Origin: Streptomyces rimosus | GTDB taxonomy: Bacteria > Actinomycetota > Actinomycetes > Streptomycetales > Streptomycetaceae | NCBI RefSeq assembly: GCF_008704655.1 | Contig: NZ_CP023688.1 | Span: 4,464,001 to 4,528,000 of the forward strand | DNA: 64,000 bases | Direction: 5' to 3' | Part shown: positions 39,801 to 49,578 of the stretch, in pieces | Layout: each line of letters begins with the position of its first letter | Numbering within the stretch: the first letter of the stretch is position 1 | The notes under the pieces: model-generated | Database searches by the model: none | The model's input: the letters and a program-made list of their open reading frames with translations, nothing else | Told to the model about the DNA's origin: nothing | Made by a program: the position numbers and the translations under genes

Positions 39801-40375
39801 ACCGCCGCACCACCCTCGCCGCCGCCCTCGCCCTGACCGCCGGATTCGCCCTCGCGGGCTGCGGCGGGGACAGCGCGCCGAAGCTCTCCGTCTCCGGCGC
39901 CTACATGCCGCAGCCGGTCGACCAGAACATGGCCGGCGGCTTCCTCGTCATCAAGAACTCCGGCGATACGGCCGACAAGCTCACCTCCGTCACCAGCGAC
40001 GTGGCCAAGAGCGTCACCATCCACACGACCAAGGACAACAAGATGGAGGAGGTCAAGTCGCTGGACATACCCGCGGGCGGCGAGCTGGAACTCGCCCGCG
40101 GCGGCAATCACCTGATGTTCATGGGCCTGAAGAAGAAGCCGGCCGAGGGCCAGCAGGTCACCGTCGAGCTGCACTTCGACAAGTCGAAGCCGCTCAAGGT
40201 CGAGGTGCCGGTCAAGTCCGGCACCTACACCCCGAAGGACGACGGGGCCAAGACGGGCTCCGGCGGCGGGGGCTCGATGGATCACGGTTCCATGGACCAC
40301 GGTTCGATGCAGCACGACGGCTCGCAGCACGAGGGATCCACCGAAGGCCACTCGCAGCACGACGCCAAGAAGTAG
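39797..40375 (+). CDS. PCu(A)C-type extracellular copper chaperone
   Basis: GTG 39797 overlaps the Sco stop. The product has 192 aa: a lipobox (AGFALAGCGG), a cupredoxin-like PCu(A)C domain with the H...M...HxM ligands (IHTTKDNKM, NHLMFMG), and a His/Met-rich tail (SMDHGSMDHGSMQHDGSQH) for loose copper storage. It passes copper to Sco. In S. lividans this pair is known as ECuC/Sco. Confidence 0.92.
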   Translation: MNRRTTLAAALALTAGFALAGCGGDSAPKLSVSGAYMPQPVDQNMAGGFLVIKNSGDTADKLTSVTSDVAKSVTIHTTKDNKMEEVKSLDIPAGGELELARGGNHLMFMGLKKKPAEGQQVTVELHFDKSKPLKVEVPVKSGTYTPKDDGAKTGSGGGGSMDHGSMDHGSMQHDGSQHEGSTEGHSQHDAKK

Positions 40376-40387
40376 GGGGCGCCCGTC

Positions 40388-42550
40388 ATGACCACCACCG
40401 TCCTCTGCGCACCGGGCTCCGGCGCCCGCGCTCCGGGCGCACGCCGTAAAGGCGCCCCGCGCACCCGCCGGTCGTCCGCGCTGCGCCTCCTGGTGCTCGC
40501 GGCGGCGCTGCTCGGCGTGCTCCTCGGAGGTGCCACGCCGGCCGGCGCGCACGCCGCGCTGACCGGCAGCACCCCCGCGCAGGGGTCGGTGGTGCAGAGC
40601 GCACCCGAGCAGGTCACGCTGACCTTCTCCGAGGGCGTCGCGATGGACGACGACTCGGTACGGGTCCTGGACCCGCAGGGCAAGCGGGTCGACCGCGGCA
40701 AGCTGCGCGACCTGTGCAGCGGCGAGACGGTCAAGTACGGCGCGGGGCTGCCGCCGGGCCTGCCGGACGGCACGTACACCGTCGCCTGGCAGGCGGTCTC
40801 CGCCGACAGCCACCCGGTCTCCGGTGCCTTCACCTTCTCGGTGGGCGCGCCGTCCGAGACCAGCGCCCCGCTGCCGCAGCAGGAGGCCGGCGGGGGTGTG
40901 GTCGGCGCGCTGTACGGCATCGCGCGCTACATCGCGTACGCAGGGTTCGTCGTCCTGGTGGGCGGCGCGGCCTTCGTCCTCGCCTGCCGTCCGGCCGCCG
41001 CGCGCGTACGGTCCGTACAGCGCCTGGTCTCCCGGGGCTGGGCCGCGCTGACCGCCGCGACGATCGCGATGCTGCTGCTGCGCACCCCGTACACGACGTC
41101 CGGGGACCTCGCCGACGTCTTCGACCTCGGTGGACTCCGGCAGGTCCTGGAGACCAAGCCGGGAGCCGCGCTGGTGGCCAGACTGCTGCTGCTCGCCGCC
41201 GCGGCCCTCTTCGTGGCCGTCCTCTTCGGCGCGTACGCCCGCGCGCAGGGAGATGAGGGGCGTACGGGGGAGGTCGAGCGCGCCGGGGAGGCCGAAGGGG
41301 CCAAGGAGGCCGGGGAAGCCACCGGGCAGGTCGAGCAGGGCCGGCGGCCCGAGGGCGCGAACGCTTCGGCCGACGCCGACCCGGACCCCGGCGCCCCCTC
41401 AACCCCCTCCACCCCCGACCCCAAGCACCGCAAGGACCTCACCTTCGGCCTGGCCGTCGGCGGCACCATCGTGGCCGTGGGCCTCGCCGCCACCTGGGCG
41501 ATGGCCGAGCACGCCTCGACCGGCCTGCAGACGGCGGTCGCCATGCCCGTGGACGCCCTGCACCTGCTGGCCGTCGCCGCCTGGCTCGGCGGGCTGGCCG
41601 CGCTGCTGGTCTCCCTCTACAAGGGCCCGTCCGTGGCCCGCGCCGGTGTCCGGCGGTTCTCGCGGCTCGCGTTCGGGTCCGTCCTGGTGGTGGTGGCGAC
41701 CGGCGTCTACCAGTCGTGGAGGCAGGTCGGTACGTGGCGGGCGCTGACCGACACCTCGTACGGGCGGCTGCTGCTGATCAAGGTCACGCTGGTCGTCGTC
41801 CTCGTGGGCGTGGCCTGGTTCTCGCGGCGCTGGACGGCGCGGCTGGGCGAGGGCCCGGCGCCCGAGGCGGAGGCCGCCGCCGTACTGGAAAGCGTGTCGG
41901 CGCGCGCGGAAGCGAACGCGGAGCCCACTGCCGCCGCCGGGGGCGCCGGTGAATCCGCCCGCGATATCGACCCTGCGCGGGCAGCCCAGCTGGCCCGCCA
42001 GCGCTCGGCGCTGGCCACCGCCCGTACCAAGCGCATCCGCGACGCCGACCCGGAGCGCTCCGGACTGCGCCGCTCCGTACTCGCCGAGGCGTCGGTCGCC
42101 GTGGTGCTGCTGGCCGTCACCACCGTGCTCACGTCGACCGAACCGGCCCGTACGGAGGAGGCCGTGAAGGCGGTCGGCGCGGCCGGGCAGTCGGCGGACG
42201 CCAACCAGCCGCAGGTGCTGAACATCCCGTTCGACACCGGTGGCGCGCGCGGCAAGGGCACCGCGCGCATCGACCTGGACCCCGGCCGCAGCGGCAGCGC
42301 CAACGCCCTGCACCTGCGGATCGCCGACCCGGACGGCCGGACCCAGGACATCCCCGAGGTGAAGATCTCCTTCACCCTCAAGGACAAGAAGCTCGGGCCG
42401 CTGCCGGTCACCCTCGACCACGTCAGCGAAGGACACTGGAGCGCGCGCGGCGTCCAGTTGCCGGTGCCCGGACAGTGGCAGCTCTCCCTGGTCGTGCGGA
42501 CCTCCGACATCGACCAGGTCACCGAGACCAGGAACGTGAAGATCAACTGA
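40388..42550 (+). CDS. CopC-CopD copper transport fusion protein
   Basis: The product has 720 aa. After a signal sequence the mature N-terminus starts with AHAALTGSTPAQGS, the CopC copper-site His. CopC (about 55-155) is followed by an eight-helix CopD domain (about 175-560) interrupted by a charged Glu/Ala loop (280-345). The C-terminal about 110 residues form a YtkA/FixH-like extracytoplasmic domain. It probably brings copper into the cell or to the periplasm-facing enzymes. It directly precedes the DyP gene. Confidence 0.9.
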   Translation: MTTTVLCAPGSGARAPGARRKGAPRTRRSSALRLLVLAAALLGVLLGGATPAGAHAALTGSTPAQGSVVQSAPEQVTLTFSEGVAMDDDSVRVLDPQGKRVDRGKLRDLCSGETVKYGAGLPPGLPDGTYTVAWQAVSADSHPVSGAFTFSVGAPSETSAPLPQQEAGGGVVGALYGIARYIAYAGFVVLVGGAAFVLACRPAAARVRSVQRLVSRGWAALTAATIAMLLLRTPYTTSGDLADVFDLGGLRQVLETKPGAALVARLLLLAAAALFVAVLFGAYARAQGDEGRTGEVERAGEAEGAKEAGEATGQVEQGRRPEGANASADADPDPGAPSTPSTPDPKHRKDLTFGLAVGGTIVAVGLAATWAMAEHASTGLQTAVAMPVDALHLLAVAAWLGGLAALLVSLYKGPSVARAGVRRFSRLAFGSVLVVVATGVYQSWRQVGTWRALTDTSYGRLLLIKVTLVVVLVGVAWFSRRWTARLGEGPAPEAEAAAVLESVSARAEANAEPTAAAGGAGESARDIDPARAAQLARQRSALATARTKRIRDADPERSGLRRSVLAEASVAVVLLAVTTVLTSTEPARTEEAVKAVGAAGQSADANQPQVLNIPFDTGGARGKGTARIDLDPGRSGSANALHLRIADPDGRTQDIPEVKISFTLKDKKLGPLPVTLDHVSEGHWSARGVQLPVPGQWQLSLVVRTSDIDQVTETRNVKIN

Positions 42551-43857
42551 TGACGACCACCGCTTCCCCCTCCGGCGACCGCACCGGGACCGGTGCCGGT
42601 CCGGAGCGCCCCGAAACCCTCGAACTGTCCCGCCGCCGTCTGCTGGGCACCGTCGGCGCCGCCGGCGCAGCGGGCCTGGTCGCCGGTGCCGCGGGCGGCG
42701 CGATCAGCGTCGCCGCCACGCAGGACGACCCGCCCGCCGCGCTCAGCAGCATCGGCTCAACCACGGTCGCCTTCCGCGACGAACACGCCAGGCACCAGGC
42801 GGGCATCACCACGCCCCTCCAGGCGCGCGGCCACCTCGTCGCCTTCGACCTGGCGCCGGGCGCCGACCGCAAGGCCGCGGCGGCCCTGCTGCGCCGCTGG
42901 TCCCGTACGGCCGAGGAGCTGATGGCCGGGCGCGCGCCGGCCGCGGACACCGGTGTCGCGCTGGACGCGGGCCCGTCCTCGCTCACCGTCACCTTCGGGT
43001 TCGGCCGCACCTTCTTCGACCGTACGGGGCTGACCGCGCGCCGCCCGGTCCAGCTCGAACCGCTGCCGGATTTCTCCTCGGACGCGCTCGACGCCGGGCG
43101 CAGCAACGGCGACCTGTGGGTGCAGATCGGCTCCGACGACGCGCTGGTCGCCTTCCACGCGCTGCGCGCCCTCCAGAAGGAGGCCGGGGACGCGGCGCGG
43201 CTGCGCTGGCAGATGAACGGCTTCAACCGCACGCCCGGCGCCACCGCGAGCCCGATGACCGCGCGCAACCTGATGGGCCAGGTGGACGGCACCAACAACC
43301 CCAAGCCCACGGACCCGAATTTCGACGAGCGGATCTTCGTCGGCCGGGACGCCGGCAGCGGCCCGTACGCCTGGATGCGCGGCGGCTCGTACGCCGTCGT
43401 CCGCCGTATCCGGATGCTGCTGGACGACTGGGAGAAGCAGCCGCTCGCCAAGCAGGAGAAGGTCATAGGCCGCCGCAAGGCCGACGGCGCGCCGCTGACC
43501 GGCGGCGATGAGCACACCAAGATGGACCTGGACAAGAACGGCCCCGATGGGCTGCCGGTCATCCCGGCCGACGCGCACGCGCGGATCGCGGCGCCGGAAT
43601 CCAACCAGGGCGCGGCCATGCTGCGGCGGCCGTACTCCTTCCACGACGGGTTCCGCGACGACGGCGCCCCGGACGCCGGGCTGCTGTTCGTCTGCTGGCA
43701 GGCCGATCCGCTGCGTTCCTTCGTCACCATCCAGCGCAAGCTGGACCGCGGCGACGCCCTCTCGCCGTTCCTGCGGCACGAGGCCAGCGGACTGTTCGCG
43801 GTGCCGCCGGCCGCGGTGGCGGGCGGGTACGTGGGGCAGCCGCTGCTGGAGGGGTGA
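42550..43857 (+). CDS. Dyp-type haem peroxidase, Tat-exported
   Basis: ATG 42550 overlaps the CopCD stop by 1 bp. The product has 435 aa with a twin-arginine signal (SRRRLLGTVG) and the DyP motifs GQVDGTNN (catalytic Asp) and DAHARIAAPES (haem-ligand His). It is exported folded and oxidises substrates with hydrogen peroxide. In S. lividans the homologue DtpA works with the copper oxidase GlxA in hyphal glycan formation. It ends the copper operon. Confidence 0.92.
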   Translation: MTTTASPSGDRTGTGAGPERPETLELSRRRLLGTVGAAGAAGLVAGAAGGAISVAATQDDPPAALSSIGSTTVAFRDEHARHQAGITTPLQARGHLVAFDLAPGADRKAAAALLRRWSRTAEELMAGRAPAADTGVALDAGPSSLTVTFGFGRTFFDRTGLTARRPVQLEPLPDFSSDALDAGRSNGDLWVQIGSDDALVAFHALRALQKEAGDAARLRWQMNGFNRTPGATASPMTARNLMGQVDGTNNPKPTDPNFDERIFVGRDAGSGPYAWMRGGSYAVVRRIRMLLDDWEKQPLAKQEKVIGRRKADGAPLTGGDEHTKMDLDKNGPDGLPVIPADAHARIAAPESNQGAAMLRRPYSFHDGFRDDGAPDAGLLFVCWQADPLRSFVTIQRKLDRGDALSPFLRHEASGLFAVPPAAVAGGYVGQPLLEG

Positions 43858-44015
43858 GCGGGAGGGGCGGGGTCCGGTGGGTGCTTGATCTCCGGTAGGC
43901 CCCTGAGGGCCGTGGGTCTCCGGCTTCAGACCGGGGCGGGCGGCCGGTGCGGGTAACGTGGCGAGCGGGTGATCGGTTCGGCGGTCCCCACCGGAGCGTG
44001 AGGGAGTCAGAGGGA

Positions 44016-44942
44016 ATGTCGGTCAGCCGCTACACGTATCTGGGGCCCGAGGGCACGTTCACCGAGGCGGCGCTGCGTACGCTCCCGGAGTCCGCCACCC
44101 GAGAACTGGTCCCGATGGTGTCCGTACCGGCCGCGCTGGACGCCGTACGGGCCGGTGAGGCGGCGGCCGCGCTGGTGCCGATCGAGAACTCCGTCGAGGG
44201 CGGGGTGACCACCACCCTGGACGAACTGGCCGCCGGCGAACCGCTGATGATCTACCGCGAGGTGCTGCTGCCGATCGCCTTCGCGCTGCTCGTACGGCCC
44301 GGCACGGAACTGAGCGGCATCAAGACGGTCACCGGGCACCCGGTCGCCCAGCCGCAGGTGCGCAAGTGGCTCGCGGAACACCTGCCGGAGGCGGTGTGGG
44401 AGTCGGCGGCCTCGAACGCGGACGGCGCGCGGCTGGTCCAGGAGGGCCGCTACGACGGCGCCTTCGCCGGGGAGTTCGCGGCGGCGACGTACGGCCTCGA
44501 ACCGCTGGTCACCGACATCCACGACGCGCAGAACGCGGCCACCCGCTTCGTCCTGGTGGGCCGTCCCGCCCGGCCGGCGGCCCGCACCGGCGCCGACAAG
44601 ACCTCCGTCGTGCTGTGGCTGCGCGAGGACCACCCCGGTGCGCTGCTGGAACTGCTCCAGGAGTACGCGGCCCGCGGCGTCAGCATGATGCGCATCGAGT
44701 CGCGACCGACCGGCGAGGGCATCGGCCGCTACTGCTTCTCCGTGGACTGCGAGGGGCACCTCACGGACCGGCGGGTCGGCGAGGTCCTGATGGCGCTCAA
44801 GCGGATCTGCCGGGAGGTGCGGTTCCTCGGGTCGTACCCGCGGGCGGACCGGGTACGGGCGAACGTGCGCCCCGACACGGCGGACGACGCGTTCACGGAC
44901 GCGGCGGACTGGCTGACGCGCTGCCTGGACGGACGGGGCTGA
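44016..44942 (+). CDS. pheA: Prephenate dehydratase
   Basis: ATG 44016 follows AGAGGGA. The product has 308 aa: a periplasmic-binding-protein-like catalytic domain (YLGPEGTFTEAAL, PIENSVEGGV, QNAATRFVLVG with the catalytic Thr-Arg-Phe) and a C-terminal ACT domain (GALLELLQEYAARGVSMMRI, ESRP) for phenylalanine feedback. It makes phenylpyruvate in phenylalanine synthesis. It lacks a chorismate mutase domain, as usual in actinomycetes. Confidence 0.95.
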   Translation: MSVSRYTYLGPEGTFTEAALRTLPESATRELVPMVSVPAALDAVRAGEAAAALVPIENSVEGGVTTTLDELAAGEPLMIYREVLLPIAFALLVRPGTELSGIKTVTGHPVAQPQVRKWLAEHLPEAVWESAASNADGARLVQEGRYDGAFAGEFAAATYGLEPLVTDIHDAQNAATRFVLVGRPARPAARTGADKTSVVLWLREDHPGALLELLQEYAARGVSMMRIESRPTGEGIGRYCFSVDCEGHLTDRRVGEVLMALKRICREVRFLGSYPRADRVRANVRPDTADDAFTDAADWLTRCLDGRG

Positions 44943-45818
44943 CGGCTCGGCGCCGAGCCGGGTGACGCGGTACCGCCCTCGGTGGCCTGGTGCCGCGGCG
45001 TGGCCTGGTGCCGCGACGGTGGTCTGGTGCCGCGACGGTGGCCGGGAACCGGTGGGCGGGCGGTGCCGTAGCAGGCCGCCAACGTCCGCCGAGCGGCCTG
45101 CGCGGGGCTGTGTGCGGCCTGGGCTGGGGTGTTGGCGTTGTCCACAAAGTTATCCACAGGCCCTGTTCTCGACCTGGGGACAAGTCGACACGGCGGCCGC
45201 TCCAACTCGGACAGAGTCGACATATTGCTCTACCGACCCCCGGAGCCCTCCACAGCACCGCAGCCCGTCCGCGTCAGCACAATTCACGCGAACAATCCTT
45301 TAGGGCGAGGAAATGCCACACGAAAGAGCGTCGACAAAGGGTTTCGCCGGTGAATCCCTGGCTACGGTTTCCTGAAGAGGAACCAAACCTTCCGACTTCC
45401 ACAGTTCCCACACACAGCCTGTGGATAAGATTTCGGAACTCCCCCAGCCCTGTGGACAACCCTGGGTACAACCTCCGTCACCCACTACCGCCCACCACCC
45501 GCCAACTCCGGCCGTCCACAAGGGAAGCGGGTCGCCGCAAGCGGCGCGAATACCCCCGTACTGGCGATGGCGCAAGATTTCCTTGACGATTTTTTCCGCC
45601 ACTTTCCGGCCGTCCGCACCGCATCCCGCGACTCCTTCACTCCCCGCTCCACCCCTCCCACCGACTTCCCGTCCGCCCCTTATGCTCCTCTCGCGCCCCG
45701 CGCCATACCGCCGTACCGCATCGCACGGCACGGAATTCCCAAAAGTTCCAAATATCCACAAACCGGACAAAGCGCCACGCGGGGAAATATGGCGTCGAGC
45801 GTCGGCGCCGCACCCCGG
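44943..45818. other. 876-bp spacer with a cluster of DnaA-box sequences
   Basis: No gene is supported. DnaA boxes are TTGTCCACA 45138-45146 and TTATCCACA 45150-45158 forward, TTATCCACA 45420-45428 and TTGTCCACA 45451-45459 reverse, and a one-mismatch box ATATCCACA at 45752-45760. The region is AT-richer than its flanks. It may titrate DnaA or respond to it; it is not the chromosome origin, since dnaA and dnaN are absent. Confidence 0.7.
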
Positions 45819-45824
45819 TAGCCT
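45819..45824 (+). promoter_or_regulatory. -10 box of leaderless serS transcript
   Basis: TAGCCT is followed by six bases and then GTG 45831. No ribosome site stands before the start, so serS is likely translated from a leaderless mRNA. Confidence 0.55.
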
Positions 45825-45830
45825 GGTGGG

Positions 45831-47120
45831 GTGATTGACCTTCGCCTGCTCCGTGAGGACCCCGACCGTGTGCGCGCGTCCCAGCGCGCCCGTGGAGAGG
45901 ACGTCGCGCTCGTCGACGCACTGCTCTCCGCCGACGAGCGGCGCAGGACCTCCAGCGTCCGCTTCGACGAGCTGCGTGCCGAGCAGAAGTCGCTCGGCAA
46001 GCTCATCCCCAAGGCCACCGGCGACGAGAAGGCCGCGCTGCTGAAGAAGGCCGGGGAGCTGTCCGCCGCCGTCAAGGCCGCGGACGCCGAGCAGGACGAG
46101 GCCAAGGAGGAGACCCAGTCCCTCCTGCTGAGGCTGGGCAACCTCGTTCACCCCGACGTGCCCGTCGGCGGCGAGGAGGACTTCACCGTCCTGGAGACCG
46201 TCGGCACCCCGCGCGACTTCGCCGCCGAGGGCTTCGAGCCCAAGGACCACCTGGAGCTCGGCCAGGCGCTCGGCGCCATCGACGTCGAGCGCGCCGCGAA
46301 GGTCTCCGGCTCGCGCTTCTACTACCTGACCGGCATCGGCGCGCTCCTGGAGCTCGCGCTCGTCAACGCCGCCATCGCGCAGGCCACCGAGGCCGGCTTC
46401 ACACCGATGCTCACCCCGGCCCTGGTGCGCCCGCACGCCATGGAGGGCACCGGCTTCCTCGGCCAGGCCGCGGAGAACGTGTACCACCTGGAGAAGGACG
46501 ACTACTACCTCGTCGGCACCTCCGAGGTACCGCTCGCCGCGTACCACATGGACGAGATCGTCGACGCCGACAAGCTGCCGCTGCGCTACGCGGGCTTCTC
46601 GCCGTGCTTCCGCCGCGAGGCCGGTACGTACGGCAAGGACACCCGGGGCATCTTCCGCGTCCACCAGTTCGACAAGGTCGAGATGTTCTCGTACGTCGAC
46701 CCCGAGGACGCGCAGGCCGAGCACCAGCGCCTCCTCGACTGGGAGAAGCAGTGGCTGACCGGCCTGGAGCTGCCCTTCCAGGTGATCGACGTGGCCACCG
46801 GTGACCTCGGCGCCTCGGCCTCGCGCAAGTACGACTGCGAGGCGTGGATCCCCACCCAGGGCAAGTACCGCGAGCTGACCAGCGCCTCGAACTGCGACGA
46901 GTTCCAGGCCCGCCGCCTGTCGGTCCGTATGCGCACCAACAAGGACGGCAAGCAGCAGGTCAAGCCGCTCGCCACGCTCAACGGCACGCTCTGCGCGGTG
47001 CCCCGCACCATCGTGGCGATCTTCGAGAACCACCAGCAGGCGGACGGCTCGGTGCGCGTGCCCGAGCTGCTGCGCCCGTACCTGGGCGGCCGGGAGATCC
47101 TGGAGCCCGTCAACCGGTGA
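45831..47120 (+). CDS. serS: Seryl-tRNA synthetase
   Basis: The product has 429 aa with the N-terminal tRNA-binding coiled coil (about 30-100) and the class II core: motif 2 [20 protein letters not shown] and motif 3 [20 protein letters not shown]. It charges tRNA-Ser, including the tRNA-Ser(UGA) in this window. GTG 45831 is the start. The stop overlaps the HAD gene start by 4 bp. Confidence 0.96.
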   Translation: MIDLRLLREDPDRVRASQRARGEDVALVDALLSADERRRTSSVRFDELRAEQKSLGKLIPKATGDEKAALLKKAGELSAAVKAADAEQDEAKEETQSLLLRLGNLVHPDVPVGGEEDFTVLETVGTPRDFAAEGFEPKDHLELGQALGAIDVERAAKVSGSRFYYLTGIGALLELALVNAAIAQATEAGFTPMLTPALVRPHAMEGTGFLGQAAENVYHLEKDDYYLVGTSEVPLAAYHMDEIVDADKLPLRYAGFSPCFRREAGTYGKDTRGIFRVHQFDKVEMFSYVDPEDAQAEHQRLLDWEKQWLTGLELPFQVIDVATGDLGASASRKYDCEAWIPTQGKYRELTSASNCDEFQARRLSVRMRTNKDGKQQVKPLATLNGTLCAVPRTIVAIFENHQQADGSVRVPELLRPYLGGREILEPVNR

Positions 47121-47962
47121 CCACCGCCCCCGAACCCGCACACCGGGCCGCTCCGGCCCGCCCGCTGCCGTACAAGCTCGTCGCGACCGACCTTGACGGA
47201 ACGTTGCTGCGGCCCGACGACACGATCTCCGAGCGCACCCGCGCCGCCCTGGCCACGGCCACGGCGGCCGGGGCCGCGCACATCGTCGTCACGGGCCGCG
47301 CGGTGCCGTGGACCCGGCACATCCTCGACGCGCTGGACTACGACGGCATAGCGGTGTGCGGGCAGGGCGCGCAGGTCTACCACGCCGGCGAACACCGCCT
47401 GCTGACCTCGGTCACCCTGGACCGGCAGCTCGCCGGACTGGCCCTCGCCAAGATCGAGGCGGAGGTCGGCCCGCTGTTCCTGGCCGCGAGCCGGGACGGC
47501 CTGGAGGGCGAGGTGCTGGTCACGCCCGGCTACCGCATCCAAGAGGGCCCGCTGCCGCACCTGATGATCGAGGGCCCCGGCGACCTGTGGTCGGCCCCCA
47601 TCAACAAGATCTACATACAGCACCCGACGCTGGGCGACGACGAACTGGCCCGCGCCGCACGCGAGGCCGCCGGCGACCTGGTCGGCGTGATGATGGCCGG
47701 CGAAGGCGTCGTCGAACTCCTCCCCCTCGGCCTCTCCAAGGCCACCGGCCTCTCCCTCGCCGCCCGCCGCCTGGGCGTGAAGGCCGCCGACACGATCGCC
47801 TTCGGCGACATGCCCAACGACATCCCGATGTTCGGCTGGGCCGCGCACGGCGTAGCGATGGCCAACGCCCACGAGGAACTGAAGGCCGTAGCGGACGAGA
47901 CCACCGCCTCCAACGAGGAGGACGGCGTCGCGGTGGTACTGGAGCGGTTGTACGAGGGCTGA
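47117..47962 (+). CDS. Cof-type HAD phosphatase
   Basis: GTG 47117 overlaps the serS stop. The product has 281 aa with HAD motifs DLDGTLL (nucleophile Asp), VVTGRAVPW, a Lys in [10 protein letters not shown] and GDMPNDIPM, and a C2B cap, as in Cof/YbjI sugar-phosphate or flavin phosphatases. It is cytoplasmic; the substrate is unknown. Co-translation with serS is conserved in Streptomyces in my recollection. Confidence 0.92.
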   Translation: MTTAPEPAHRAAPARPLPYKLVATDLDGTLLRPDDTISERTRAALATATAAGAAHIVVTGRAVPWTRHILDALDYDGIAVCGQGAQVYHAGEHRLLTSVTLDRQLAGLALAKIEAEVGPLFLAASRDGLEGEVLVTPGYRIQEGPLPHLMIEGPGDLWSAPINKIYIQHPTLGDDELARAAREAAGDLVGVMMAGEGVVELLPLGLSKATGLSLAARRLGVKAADTIAFGDMPNDIPMFGWAAHGVAMANAHEELKAVADETTASNEEDGVAVVLERLYEG

Positions 47963-48278
47963 ACCCCGCCCGGCCACCCTTTCGGACCGTCCGGAACGGG
48001 TGAGCGAAGTCCTGCCTGCGAACGGGTAACTGTACGTTTATCCGTTCGTTGTCCACTGTGCGTGGAGGCAACTGGAGTTCGAGGCGTCGAGAGACCGTGA
48101 AGTGCTGGGGTTTGCCGGTGACGGCCGTGATGCGGTGCAGCCGTACGACTGAGAACCGGACATAGAGGTAGTGGCATCCGTGAGCAGCCTCCGCTCCTGA
48201 GCCCTGGATACGGGCGTTCAGTTGAAAGAGGCAGCCTGCCTCTTTCAAACCGTTCCGGTTTGAGTGGAGGGCATTCCC
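47963..48278. promoter_or_regulatory. Leader region with palindrome before the antirepressor-like gene
   Basis: A perfect palindrome, arms TTGAAAGAGGCAG (48222-48234) and CTGCCTCTTTCAA (48236-48248) around one C, lies 30 bp before the start codon. A related palindrome is inside the gene at 48521-48551. This suggests an operator or an RNA switch controlling the gene. Confidence 0.6.
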
Positions 48279-49001
48279 ATGCCACCCGAAGCTGTACTGC
48301 TGGAGTCGCGGGCCATGCGCGACAGTGTGATGGGCCGCACCGAGGTCCTCGACAAGGTCAAGGCGCTCGTCCTGTTGCCGGATGGGGTCCATGCGACCAC
48401 GGAGGGCGTTGCGGACTACTTCGTTGTCCACAACGAGGCCATCAAGAAGCTCACCCAAAGGCACCGGACAGAACTCGTCTGCAACGGGTTGCAGGTGCTG
48501 CGAGGCTCTGACCTGCGGCTCTTTGAAAGGGACAACTTGTCCCTTTCAAAGCAGAGTTATCCACAGGGCCGAGCCCACCTCACCCTCTACACCCGCCGAA
48601 CCATCCTCAACATCGCCATGCTCCTCCGCGACAGCGAAGTCGCGCGGGCGGTACGTACGTATCTCCTCGACGTCGAGGAGCGGGGCCGCGTCGGTGTGCC
48701 ACGGCAGGCGGAAAGCGGGCCGACCCTGGAGTCCCTCGACCACCGCCTCACCCACGTCGAATCGTCGCTCGCCGACATCGGGCCCGTGCTCCGCGACCTC
48801 GCACCGGTGATCGGCCGTATCTCCGTACGGCTGGACCGGCTGGACCGGCGGGTGGACGCCACGAACCGGGTCGTGTGCGCGATGAGTCTGCGGCTCAGTG
48901 ATCTGGCGGAGGACGTCCGGGAGTTGCGCTACGGTCCCCGTCCGCTGCCGCGTCCGCACCGGCATCCGGGGTCAAGGGCCAGGCGGCGAGACCAAGGGTG
49001 A
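48279..49001 (+). CDS. Phage antirepressor (Bro/ANT)-like DNA-binding protein
   Basis: ATG 48279 follows TGGAGGG. The product has 240 aa. Residues 20-65 read like a DNA-binding domain that senses a start state (VLDKVKALVLLPDGVHATTE, HNEAIKKLTQRHR). Residues 105-130 contain LRDSEVARAVRTYLLDVEE, the hallmark of Bro/ANT-type phage antirepressors. The tail is coiled coil with Arg-rich end. It is chromosomal with no phage genes around. Two related palindromes, one in its leader and one in its coding region, suggest autoregulation. Confidence 0.68.
   Translation: MPPEAVLLESRAMRDSVMGRTEVLDKVKALVLLPDGVHATTEGVADYFVVHNEAIKKLTQRHRTELVCNGLQVLRGSDLRLFERDNLSLSKQSYPQGRAHLTLYTRRTILNIAMLLRDSEVARAVRTYLLDVEERGRVGVPRQAESGPTLESLDHRLTHVESSLADIGPVLRDLAPVIGRISVRLDRLDRRVDATNRVVCAMSLRLSDLAEDVRELRYGPRPLPRPHRHPGSRARRRDQG
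48521..48551. repeat. Palindrome inside the antirepressor-like gene
   Basis: Arms CTTTGAAAGGGACAA (48521-48535) and TTGTCCCTTTCAAAG (48537-48551) pair perfectly around one C. The outer TTGAAAG/CTTTCAA is shared with the leader palindrome at 48222. A TTATCCACA DnaA box follows at 48556. Confidence 0.75.
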
Positions 49002-49578
49002 GTGCGATGGCGTGTCCGATGTCGGTGAAGGTGGCGCCTGACAGGAGCGGGATGCCGAAGAAGCCGATGACGGACGCCAGGTAGAGGTAGCGCCAGGGCG
49101 GCGGCAGCCGGTAGGTGAGCAGGCCGGCGGCCGCTGCCAGGCCGTACGAGACGCCGATGTCGACGACGTGCGTCATGGAGCGGGGGAGCCGGTGGCCCTC
49201 GATGGCGAGCAGGACCAGTTCCTGGCTGGCGAGGGTGGCGGTGACGTGGGCGACGCCGATCGTCAGCAGCCAGCGCCAGGTGCCCAGCCAGCGTTCGACA
49301 TTGGCGTGGACCAGCTCGAAGAGGGCGGCGTACAGGACGAAGGAGGACGGGTTCTCGATCCAGAAGCCGCTGATGAGGAGGGAGGAGAGGGGGTGCTGGT
49401 TCAGCTCGTGGATGTTGCTGCTGGTGCGGTGGAGGAGGAAGTCCCCCAGCCCTTCGGTGGCCCCCGCGATGACGAGGCTGGTGATGCCGATGACCAGCAG
49501 CCAGATATGGGTGCCGGGCGCGGACCGTACCCAGGCCGCCACCCGGCCGGCCGGGGCAGGGGGCCGCACGCGCTTCAT
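48895..49578 (-). CDS. Rhomboid-like membrane protein
   Basis: ATG 49578 overlaps the Lrp gene stop (ATGA). The product has 227 aa with about six membrane helices (HIWLLVIGITSLVIAGA, SSFVLYAALFELVHANVERW, WLLTIGVAHVTATLASQEL, HVVDIGVSYGLAAAAGLL, LYLASVIGFFGIPLLSG, IGHAIALTLGLAAWPL). The pattern is that of rhomboid-like proteins without a clear GxSG serine motif, so protease activity is doubtful. Its 3' end overlaps the antirepressor-like gene by 107 bp, tail to tail. Confidence 0.75.
   Translation of the reverse strand: MKRVRPPAPAGRVAAWVRSAPGTHIWLLVIGITSLVIAGATEGLGDFLLHRTSSNIHELNQHPLSSLLISGFWIENPSSFVLYAALFELVHANVERWLGTWRWLLTIGVAHVTATLASQELVLLAIEGHRLPRSMTHVVDIGVSYGLAAAAGLLTYRLPPPWRYLYLASVIGFFGIPLLSGATFTDIGHAIALTLGLAAWPLTPDAGADAAADGDRSATPGRPPPDH

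Noticed and set aside
44943..45830. Chromosome origin oriC
   Set aside because: DnaA boxes are present, but only about five, and dnaA, dnaN or recF are not nearby; Streptomyces oriC carries many more boxes.
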